In this document: positions 6,627 to 11,542 of the stretch, piece by piece
Position numbering within the stretch: position 1 is the stretch's first letter
Layout of the letters: each line of letters opens with the position of its first letter
The notes under the pieces: generated by a model
Told to the model about the DNA's origin: nothing
The model's input: only the letters and a program-made list of their open reading frames with translations
Databases searched by the model: none
Origin: JAAYZQ01 sp034428935
GTDB taxonomy: Bacteria; Chloroflexota; Anaerolineae; JAAYZQ01
Assembly (NCBI GenBank): GCA_034428935.1
Contig: DAOUHB010000242.1
Coordinates: 1 to 11,542, forward strand
Direction: 5' to 3'
Length of the DNA: 11,542 bases
Position numbers and translations under genes: made by a program

Positions 6627-6659
6627 GGTGCATCGCACGAACGGCACGTGCAATGCACC
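6627..6659. terminator. Intergenic hairpin 1 after the solute-binding protein
   Basis: Arms GGTGCATCGCAC (6627-6638) and GTGCAATGCACC (6648-6659) pair over 12 bp with one mismatch and a 9-nt loop, 40 nt after the stop codon. No T-tract follows, so it may be an mRNA-end stabiliser or a Rho-assisted terminator rather than a classical intrinsic terminator. Confidence 0.5.
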
Positions 6660-6677
6660 GGGGGCGGAAGGGTAGCG

Positions 6678-6713
6678 CACAACCTGGCAGGCTGTCAGAG
6701 CTGCCAGGTTGTG
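6678..6713. terminator. Intergenic hairpin 2, terminator-like 13-bp perfect stem
   Basis: CACAACCTGGCAG (6678-6690) pairs perfectly with CTGCCAGGTTGTG (6701-6713) around a 10-nt loop, followed by TTTGG. Strong stem but a weak T-tract. The position, after the solute-binding protein and just before the next promoter, fits transcription termination. The symmetric ends would also serve the opposite strand. Confidence 0.6.
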
Positions 6714-6738
6714 TTTGGTCGCCTTCGAACAACGACGC

Positions 6739-6767
6739 TTGACGCCCGCCCGAAAGCGTGCTACAAT
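6739..6767 (+). promoter_or_regulatory. Sigma-70 promoter of the SnoaL-like/DUF3052-like unit
   Basis: TTGACG (6739-6744) and TACAAT (6762-6767) with a 17-bp spacer, 10 of 12 consensus bases. Predicted start near 6774, giving a leader of about 108 nt before the ATG at 6882. Confidence 0.7.
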
Positions 6768-6831
6768 CCAGGCCGACGTTGGCCCCGCCGCCGCGTCGTG
6801 CACCGCACCGTCGCCCCGAAACGTTGACAGC

Positions 6832-6858
6832 CCCCCGCCGGCTTGACCGGGCAGGGGG
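6832..6858 (+). other. Leader hairpin upstream of the SnoaL-like gene
   Basis: CCCCC (6832-6836) pairs with GGGGG (6854-6858), and inside it CCGG (6838-6841) pairs with CCGG (6847-6850) around a CTTGA loop, with a small internal asymmetry. It ends about 11 nt before the AGGAG ribosome binding site (6870-6874). It could influence translation or simply reflect GC-rich DNA; no ligand-binding motif was recognised. Confidence 0.4.
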
Positions 6859-6881
6859 AACCTCAAGACAGGAGAATGCCA

Positions 6882-7292
6882 ATGTCCATGTCCACAGGGA
6901 ATACGCGCCAGACGATGGCTCGCTATTTCGAGTCGGCAGAGCCGGATGTGAGCCTGTTTGCGCCGGATGTCACCTTCACAATGATGGCCACGGGCGACAC
7001 CTATCGCGGGCCGGAGCAGGTCCGGAAGATGCTCGACTATTTCTACCGGGAGGCCTTTGACGCCCGGGCCGAGGCAAGGAACGTGCTCGTCGACGGAGAC
7101 CACGCCGTCTGGGAGGGCCACTTTATCGGAGAGCACACCGGCGACTTTGTCGGGCTGGCCGCTACGGGAAAAAAGGTGTGCGTACCGCTGGTGGTCCTCT
7201 ACGATCTGAAGGACGGCCTCATTCACAAGGCGCGCTTTTACCTGGAGTTGCCCATGCTGCTCCAACAGATCGGCGTGGGGCAGGAGGCGTGA
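6882..7292 (+). CDS. SnoaL-like / NTF2-fold protein
   Basis: 136 residues from the ATG at 6882. The pattern YRGPEQVRKMLDYFY, then a beta-strand-rich half (ARNVLVDGDHAVWEGHFIGEHTG ... VVLYDLKDGLIHKARFY), is the SnoaL-like polyketide-cyclase / NTF2-like fold, an alpha+beta barrel that often binds small hydrophobic ligands or acts as an isomerase, cyclase or hydrolase. Function cannot be assigned further. Start choice: in-frame ATGs lie at 6876, 6882 and 6888 and a TTG at 6843; AGGAG at 6870-6874 gives 7 nt to 6882, against 1 and 13 nt for its neighbours. It overlaps the next gene by one base (TGATG), so the two are translated together. The promoter at 6739 is its own. Confidence 0.75.
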   Translation: MSMSTGNTRQTMARYFESAEPDVSLFAPDVTFTMMATGDTYRGPEQVRKMLDYFYREAFDARAEARNVLVDGDHAVWEGHFIGEHTGDFVGLAATGKKVCVPLVVLYDLKDGLIHKARFYLELPMLLQQIGVGQEA

Positions 7293-7690
7293 TGGAGGCT
7301 TCAGCACTGGCCAGGAAGCTCCGCCTTCAGCCCGGTCACCGGGTTCTCATCCTGAACGCTCCCGAGGGCTACGTGGATCGGCTGCGTCCCCTGCCCGAGG
7401 GGGTGGAGCTGGCCGACACCGCCGGGGGCGAGTTCGATTTCGTGCACCTCTTTGCCCGGAACAGCACCGACCTGGCGTGGATGGTGCGCCAGGCCCTGGA
7501 GTCCATCAAGTACGATGGGTTGCTGTGGGTCTCCTATCCGAAAAAGAGCGCCGGGGTCGCCACCGACCTGAGCCGTGACGTCTTCTGGACCGCGCTGGAA
7601 GGGGACGGCCTGCGGCCCGTCATGCAAGTATCCATCGACGACACCTGGTCGGCGCTGCGCTTCCGGCCCGCCGAGCTCGTGGGGAAGTAA
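7292..7690 (+). CDS. DUF3052-like protein
   Basis: 132 residues, cytosolic, no membrane segment or signal. The order of motifs, GHRVLILNAPEGYVDRL near 16-32, a hydrophobic DFVHLFARN strand, KYDGLLWVSYPKKSAG near 73-88 and QVSIDDTWSALRFRP near 112-126, is one I associate with the small DUF3052-type family, found in many bacteria with unknown biochemical role. It looks like a degenerate Rossmann-type alpha/beta domain without a clear catalytic motif. The ATG at 7292 overlaps the TGA of the SnoaL-like gene, with AGGAGG (7282-7287) four bases upstream. Coupling to a SnoaL-like protein suggests joint action or a chance pairing in a small-molecule stress setting. The family name is from memory. Confidence 0.7.
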   Translation: MEASALARKLRLQPGHRVLILNAPEGYVDRLRPLPEGVELADTAGGEFDFVHLFARNSTDLAWMVRQALESIKYDGLLWVSYPKKSAGVATDLSRDVFWTALEGDGLRPVMQVSIDDTWSALRFRPAELVGK

Positions 7691-7724
7691 ATCGGAACGG
7701 GATCACTCGTCGCCCCTCCGCTTC

Positions 7725-7753
7725 TTGCTGCCCGGCCGCTTTTGCGGTATAAT
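7725..7753 (+). promoter_or_regulatory. Promoter of the MoaD-AOR operon, probably giving a leaderless mRNA
   Basis: Perfect TATAAT (7748-7753) with a weaker TTGCTG (7725-7730) 17 bp upstream. The ATG at 7763 is only 9 nt beyond the -10 box, so transcription should begin at or within about 3 nt of the start codon. There is no Shine-Dalgarno before that ATG. Confidence 0.65.
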
Positions 7754-7762
7754 GCGGCCACC

Positions 7763-7999
7763 ATGGTCGTGCAGGTCAAGCTGTTTTCTCGTTTTCGCCA
7801 GCTCTTGCCCCGGGAGGCCCGGGGCGAGGCCCAGGTCCAGGTGCCAGAGGGGGCGACCGTCGCTCAGCTCCTGGACCAGTTGGGCGTAGAGGGCCGGGTG
7901 CAGCTCATCTCTATCAACGGCCGGCCCGAGCCCAACCGGGATCGCACCCTGCACGACGGGGACCGCGTCCGCGTCTTTCCCTTTGGCGTGGGCGGCTAA
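7763..7999 (+). CDS. MoaD/ThiS-family sulfur-carrier protein
   Basis: 78 residues with a ubiquitin-like beta-grasp pattern: MVVQVKLFSRFRQLL at the start, VQVPEGATVAQLLDQL in the middle, VQLISINGRP, and the closing DGDRVRVFPFGVGG. The C-terminal Gly-Gly is the residue pair that is adenylated and thiocarboxylated in MoaD, giving the dithiolene sulfurs of molybdo/tungstopterin. It lies 37 nt upstream of a tungsten-type oxidoreductase, a well-known gene association, so a role in that enzyme's cofactor is more likely than thiamine synthesis. No E1-like MoeB/ThiF or MoaE gene is in the window. The start at ATG 7763 is preferred over an upstream TTG at 7742, which would precede the -10 box. Confidence 0.82.
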   Translation: MVVQVKLFSRFRQLLPREARGEAQVQVPEGATVAQLLDQLGVEGRVQLISINGRPEPNRDRTLHDGDRVRVFPFGVGG

Positions 8000-8036
8000 A
8001 AATCCACTACATCTTTTTGCAAGGAGGCGAAATACT

Positions 8037-9932
8037 ATGTCACATGGGTTCAATGGCAGGATCCTGCACGTGGACCTGACGACGGGCAGAATGGACGTGG
8101 AGGAGCCGAACGAGACGTTCTATCGCCAATACCTGGGCGGCAGCGCCCTCGGCATGCACTATGCCCTCAAGCTCATCCCGCCCGGCGCCGATGCCCTGGG
8201 GCCGGAAAACGTGCTGGTCCTCAGCCTGGGCGCAACGACGGGCGCCGCCATCTCGGGGCAGAGCCGCGTCACGGCCACGGCCAAGTCTCCCCTCGGCGGG
8301 GCCATTGGCGACGCCCAGGCCGGGGGCTTCTGGCCGGCCGAGGCCAAGAGCGCCGGCTTTGACGCTTACGTGTTCACCGGCAAGTCGCCGCGGCCCGTGT
8401 ACCTGTGGGTGCAGGATGGACAGGCCGAGCTGCGCGATGCCTCGCACCTGTGGGGCAAGGTCACGGGCGAGGCCGAGGCGGCCATCCGCCAGGAACTGGG
8501 CGACGAGAAGATAGAAGTCCTGCAGATCGGCCCCGCGGGCGAGAAGCAGGTGCGCTTTGCGTGCATCATCAACATGAGCAACAGGGCCAACGGCCGCACG
8601 GGGATGGGCGCCGTCATGGGTTCCAAGAACCTGAAGGCCGTCGCCGTGCGTGGCCACCAGCGCCTGCAGGTCGCCGATCGCAAGGCCCTGACCGAGCTGG
8701 CGCGCTGGGGCGCCCAGAATTTCGAAAGCTCGAACGTCTACTCCATGGGTGTCAACGGCACCGCCGACGTCCTCGCCTTCCAGAACGAGACGGGCACGCT
8801 GCCCACCCGCAACTGGGTTAGCGGCTCCTTTGACGGGTACGAAGCCCTCACCGGCGACGCGATGTCGGACACGATCTTGAAAGAGCGCGACACCTGCTAC
8901 GCCTGTGTCGTCCGCTGCAAGCGCGTGGTCGAGACCGAGTGGCAGGGCCACAAGGTCCTGCCCCATTACGGCGGCCCCGAGTACGAGACCCTGTCCACCT
9001 TTGGCTCCTACTGCTGCGTCGACGACCTGCCGGCGGTGGCCTATGCCAACCAGGTCTGCAACATGTACGGCATGGACACCATCTCCTGCGGGGCCGTGGT
9101 GGCCTTTGCCATGGACTGCTACGAGCGGGGCCTGCTCACCTCGGCCGACACCGGCGGGCTGGACCTTGCTTTCGGCAGCGCCGAGGCCATGGTCCGCCTG
9201 ACGGAACAGATCGCCCGCCGCGAAGGCCTGGGCGACCTGCTTGCCGAGGGCGCGGCGCAGGCCGCGCAGCGCATCGGCCGCGGCGCGGAAGAGCTGGTGG
9301 TCGCCGTCAAGGGCAACGACCTGCCCGCTCACATGCCCGAGGTCAAGCGCAGCCTGGGGCTCATCTATGCCGTCAACCCCTTCGGCGCCGACCACCAGTC
9401 GTCGGAGCACGACCCGGCCTACGAGGGCGACTACGAGTCCTATGCCGAACGGATGGCTTCGCTGGGCCTGCTGGAGCCCCAGGAGCCCTTTAGCCTGACG
9501 CCGGAAAAGATCAAGTACGCGCTGTACACCGAGCATTTCTACAGCCTGCTCGACAGCATCAACGTCTGCCAGTTCGTGTGGGGGCCCTCGTGGCACCTCT
9601 ACTCCCCCAACCAGCTCGTCGACATGGCGCGGGCGGTCACCGGCTGGGACCTGAGCCTGTGGGAGATGATGAAGGTCGGCGAGCGGCGCCTGAACATGAT
9701 GCGCGCCTTTAACGTGCGCCATGGCCTGGGCCGCAAGGACGACGTCCTGCCGCCCAAGCTCGCCGAGCCCCGCCTGGGCGGCGCCAGCGACGGAATCGCC
9801 ATCGATTTCGACGAGCTGGAGAAGGCCAAGGATGTGTATTATGCCATGTGTGGCTGGGACCAGGAAGGGGTGCCCACCCGCGCCCGGCTGGAGGAGCTGA
9901 GCCTCGGCTGGGTCGCCGACCTCCTGGAGTAG
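8037..9932 (+). CDS. Tungsten-containing aldehyde:ferredoxin oxidoreductase family protein
   Basis: 631 residues, the usual size. It would oxidise an aldehyde to an acid and pass electrons to ferredoxin through a [4Fe-4S] cluster and a bis-pterin tungsten (or molybdenum) centre. Seen: N-terminal beta domain GRILHVDLTTGRM with YLGGSALG; GRTGMGAVMGSKNLKA at 186-201; cluster cysteines CYACVVRC at C287, C290, C294, and a fourth, C511, in LLDSINVCQF, spaced as in the Pyrococcus enzyme (288, 291, 295, 494). MYGMDTISCG and the pterin-side stretch GADHQSSEHD at 450-459 (H453 in the place of an active-site histidine) complete it. The GADH..HD form marks a bacterial subfamily rather than the archaeal AOR itself, so the substrate is open. 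ATG 8037 has AAGGAGG 9 nt upstream; an in-frame upstream start overlaps moaD and lacks support. Confidence 0.92.
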   Translation: MSHGFNGRILHVDLTTGRMDVEEPNETFYRQYLGGSALGMHYALKLIPPGADALGPENVLVLSLGATTGAAISGQSRVTATAKSPLGGAIGDAQAGGFWPAEAKSAGFDAYVFTGKSPRPVYLWVQDGQAELRDASHLWGKVTGEAEAAIRQELGDEKIEVLQIGPAGEKQVRFACIINMSNRANGRTGMGAVMGSKNLKAVAVRGHQRLQVADRKALTELARWGAQNFESSNVYSMGVNGTADVLAFQNETGTLPTRNWVSGSFDGYEALTGDAMSDTILKERDTCYACVVRCKRVVETEWQGHKVLPHYGGPEYETLSTFGSYCCVDDLPAVAYANQVCNMYGMDTISCGAVVAFAMDCYERGLLTSADTGGLDLAFGSAEAMVRLTEQIARREGLGDLLAEGAAQAAQRIGRGAEELVVAVKGNDLPAHMPEVKRSLGLIYAVNPFGADHQSSEHDPAYEGDYESYAERMASLGLLEPQEPFSLTPEKIKYALYTEHFYSLLDSINVCQFVWGPSWHLYSPNQLVDMARAVTGWDLSLWEMMKVGERRLNMMRAFNVRHGLGRKDDVLPPKLAEPRLGGASDGIAIDFDELEKAKDVYYAMCGWDQEGVPTRARLEELSLGWVADLLE

Positions 9933-9954
9933 CACGCAGGAAAGGAGCACTGCC

Positions 9955-11130
9955 ATGAGAATCGCCGTCCTTGGTGGCGCCGGTATGATGGGCTGCATCG
10001 CCGTGCAAGACCTGGCTTGCAGCCCGGGTGTGGACGAGGTGATCATTGCCGACCTGAGCGAGGAACGCGGCCGTCAGGTGGCCGACTACCTCGACAGCTC
10101 CAGGGTTTCTCTGGCCCGGGTGGATGTCCGCGACCACGAGGCGCTGGTGCGGCTTCTGCGCGGCGTGGACGCGTGCCTCAACGCCACGGTATACTATACC
10201 AACCTCGAGATCATGGGTGCCTGCCTGGAGGCAGGCACCCATTATACCGACCTGGGCGGGCTGTTTCACACCACCCTCAGGCAGCTCCAGCTCAGCGAGC
10301 ACTTCAGGGATGCCGGCCTCAGCGCCGTGCTGGGCATGGGCAGCGCCCCCGGCGTACCCAACGTCCAGGCGCGTTACGCCGTCGACCGGCTGGACACTGT
10401 CGAGGCGGTGCGCATCTATGACGGCATCAAGCCGCCGCCTTCCGATGCCGTCGTGTTTACCTATGCCGTGGCGACCATCGTCGACGAGCTGACCCAGAAG
10501 CCGATGGTCTACCGCGACGGCCAGATGGCGGCCTGCGAGCCCCTGACCGAGTTCGAGGACTACTGGTTCACCCCGCCCATCGGCCTGCTGCCCATGCACC
10601 TGTCCCTCCACTCCGAGGTGGCCACCCTGCCGACCAGCTTTCACGACAAGGGCCTGCGCGAGTGCTTTTTCAAGATCAACTACTGGGGCATGGCCCCGGA
10701 GACGGTGGCCAAGATCCGCGTCCTGGCCGACCTGGGCTTTGCCGGGCAGCAGCCCGTGCCCCTCGGCTCGGGCGACACGGCCGTCGTGCCCCGTGATCTG
10801 ATGATCGCCCTCCTGCGCGACAAGGTGCCGCCCGTCACGTCCTTCCTGGAGCCGCCGCGGAACCAGCCGCCCGACTGGACCAAGGAGATTGTCACGGAGG
10901 TGCGGGGCACGCGCTTTGGCAAGCCTGTGACCTACCGCCTGGGCACCCTCACGGTCAAGGGCGCCCTGCCCACAGGCGTCTCGCCGTCCATCGCTGCCCG
11001 GTGGCTGGCCGAGGGCCGGGTGCCGCCCGGCGTCTGGCCCCCGGAGCTGGCCATCGAGCCCGAGCCCTTTTTCGCCGAGCTGAACCGGCGGGGCATCCCG
11101 ACCCAGGTGTCGGTCACAGAGACGCTGTAG
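9955..11130 (+). CDS. Saccharopine-dehydrogenase-like NAD(P)-binding oxidoreductase
   Basis: 391 residues. N-terminal Rossmann domain: MRIAVLGGAGMMG with GAGMMG at 8-13, strand-2 acidic D33 (VIIADLS, favouring NAD over NADP), and the family segment NATVYYTNLEIMGACLEAG with THYTDLGG at 76-102. GMGSAPGVPNV at 127-137 matches the saccharopine dehydrogenase / carboxynorspermidine synthase family, and the rest forms the alpha/beta catalytic domain (INYWGMAPETVAKI, TEVRGTRFGK). These enzymes reduce an imine or oxidise a secondary amine between an amino acid and a keto acid or aldehyde. The real substrate is unknown, and lysine metabolism should not be assumed from the name. It lies 22 nt after the AOR gene with AAAGGAG 7 nt before the ATG, so the two are cotranscribed and may act on linked aldehyde/amine chemistry. 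Confidence 0.85.
   Translation: MRIAVLGGAGMMGCIAVQDLACSPGVDEVIIADLSEERGRQVADYLDSSRVSLARVDVRDHEALVRLLRGVDACLNATVYYTNLEIMGACLEAGTHYTDLGGLFHTTLRQLQLSEHFRDAGLSAVLGMGSAPGVPNVQARYAVDRLDTVEAVRIYDGIKPPPSDAVVFTYAVATIVDELTQKPMVYRDGQMAACEPLTEFEDYWFTPPIGLLPMHLSLHSEVATLPTSFHDKGLRECFFKINYWGMAPETVAKIRVLADLGFAGQQPVPLGSGDTAVVPRDLMIALLRDKVPPVTSFLEPPRNQPPDWTKEIVTEVRGTRFGKPVTYRLGTLTVKGALPTGVSPSIAARWLAEGRVPPGVWPPELAIEPEPFFAELNRRGIPTQVSVTETL
10213..10242 (+). repeat. Perfect 13-bp hairpin inside the saccharopine-dehydrogenase-like gene
   Basis: ATGGGTGCCTGCC (10213-10225), a TGGA loop, then GGCAGGCACCCAT (10230-10242). No mismatch. It encodes the conserved MGACLEAGTH segment, and a second short palindrome (GGTATA-C-TATACC, 10188-10200) lies just upstream. 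Confidence 0.8.
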
Positions 11131-11133
11131 GCA

Positions 11134-11495
11134 CGGGAAGCGCGATGAATCGCGCACTACGAGCGGGTTGGGTTTGTAGTGGGCGCTTCAGCGCCATGGC
11201 CGCGCGATGAATGGCGCACAACGAGCGGGTTGGGTTTGTAGTGGGCGCTTCAGCGCCGTGACCGCGCGATGAATGGCGCACAACGAGCGGGTTGGGTTTG
11301 TAGTGGGCGCTTCAGCGCCGTGACCGCGCGATGAATGGCGCACAACGAGCGGGTTGGGTTTGTGGGTGCTTCAGCGCCGTGACCGCGCGATGAATGGCGC
11401 ACAACGAGCGGGTTGGGTTTGTAGTGGGCGCTTCAGCGCCGTGACCGCGCGATGAATGGCGCACAACGAGCGGGTTGGGTTTGTAGTGGGCGCTT
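11134..11495 (+). repeat. Tandem array of 62-bp structured repeats
   Basis: GAGCGGGTTGGGTTT recurs at 11161, 11223, 11285, 11347, 11406 and 11468: period 62 bp, one unit 59 bp. Each unit has GTAGTG, hairpin GGCGC-TTCA-GCGCC, a 6-nt linker, and a second hairpin of the GCGCGA-TGAA-TCGCGC type followed by CACTAC or CACAAC. The outer GTAGTG and CACTAC pair, as in the repeats at 3.5 kb (which are in the reverse orientation). The first half-unit (11140-11160) keeps the perfect second hairpin and CACTAC. All later units carry ATGGCGCACAAC, so they descend from one mutated unit by tandem expansion. It begins a few bases after the preceding gene's stop codon. Confidence 0.9.
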
Positions 11496-11542
11496 ATGAA
11501 CTTTGACAACTTAATAAGGTAATAGGCCGACATACCGCAGAA
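11496..11542. other. AT-richer sequence after the repeat array, truncated by window end
   Basis: The last repeat unit breaks off after GGGCGCTT, inside the hairpin loop, and 47 bases of clearly lower GC (about 38%) follow to the window end. There is a TTGACA at 11503-11508 but no good -10 box at 17 bp. No gene can be called; it may be the edge of an inserted element. Confidence 0.4.

Noticed and set aside
7983..8036. Upstream start adding 18 residues to the AOR protein
   Set aside because: It overlaps the end of the MoaD-like gene, lacks a ribosome binding site, and the added residues do not fit the family N-terminus, whereas ATG 8037 has AAGGAGG.
8040..10046. 668-codon antisense frame across the AOR gene
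   Set aside because: Mirror of a GC-biased coding frame; the plus strand has all AOR cluster cysteines and motifs.
9709..11157. 482-codon antisense frame across the saccharopine-dehydrogenase-like gene
   Set aside because: Same compositional artefact; low-complexity C-terminus and no recognisable domain.
11134..11495. CRISPR array
   Set aside because: The whole 62-bp unit repeats, with no unique spacers between conserved repeats and no cas genes nearby.
11312..11533. 73-codon minus-strand frame with repeated TNPTRSLCAIHRA-like peptide
   Set aside because: Produced by the 62-bp tandem DNA repeats being open in this frame; no ribosome binding site and the repeat is structured intergenic DNA.

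Overview
The window is GC-rich DNA (roughly 65% by eye) from a bacterium that is probably a member of the Chloroflexota (Anaerolineae-like). Three things point there: a secreted solute-binding protein ending in an aromatic-rich YLP-type tail (YYVYLPVLLRSY) after a small beta-rich domain, a combination I recall from Chloroflexota exported proteins; the accessory gene mix (tungsten aldehyde oxidoreductase, saccharopine-dehydrogenase-like protein, DUF3052-like protein); and intergenic hairpin repeats. The phylum call is an inference. No rRNA, tRNA, CRISPR array or transposase gene was found.

Layout. (1) 1-1101, + strand: a class V PLP enzyme of the isopenicillin-N-epimerase type, cut at its 5' end by the window edge. 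(2) 1101-1266: a scar-like spacer holding a 24-bp echo of the aminotransferase C-terminus, a G8 run and a 44-codon minus-strand ORF that looks like the start of a lost gene. (3) 1267-3223, - strand: an operon read right to left from a textbook sigma-70 promoter: GbsR/MarR-type regulator, membrane-anchored class I methyltransferase, and ICMT-like membrane methyltransferase. It is probably a self-regulated lipid or small-molecule methylation unit. (4) 3224-4064: a long intergenic region with a perfect-consensus + strand promoter firing into two identical 87-bp structured repeats, then a leader of about 330 nt. (5) 4065-6587: a large orphan family-5 ABC solute-binding lipoprotein-like or secreted protein whose internal segment order looks permuted. 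(6) 6588-6881: two strong hairpins, a promoter and a structured leader. (7) 6882-7690: a two-gene unit, SnoaL-like protein and DUF3052-like protein, overlapping by one base. (8) 7748-11130: an operon of MoaD/ThiS-like protein (apparently leaderless), tungsten aldehyde:ferredoxin oxidoreductase and a saccharopine-dehydrogenase-like oxidoreductase. (9) 11134-11495: a tandem array of 62-bp structured units of the same repeat family as at 3.5 kb, but in opposite orientation. It ends abruptly inside a hairpin loop, where AT-richer DNA begins.

How it fits together. The AOR operon is the clearest metabolic unit: the MoaD-like protein would supply dithiolene sulfur for the pterin cofactor of the adjacent oxidoreductase, and the downstream NAD(P)-binding protein may act on a related amino or carbonyl compound. 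The most unusual material is non-coding. The repeat family has an outer stem enclosing two hairpins whose loops (TTCA and TGAA) are complementary to each other. It occurs twice as a perfect pair behind a consensus promoter and again as an expanded tandem array. The other notable points are the permuted-looking solute-binding protein, a perfect 13-bp hairpin inside a coding sequence, and the traces of gene decay at 1.1-1.25 kb and after the methyltransferase stop.
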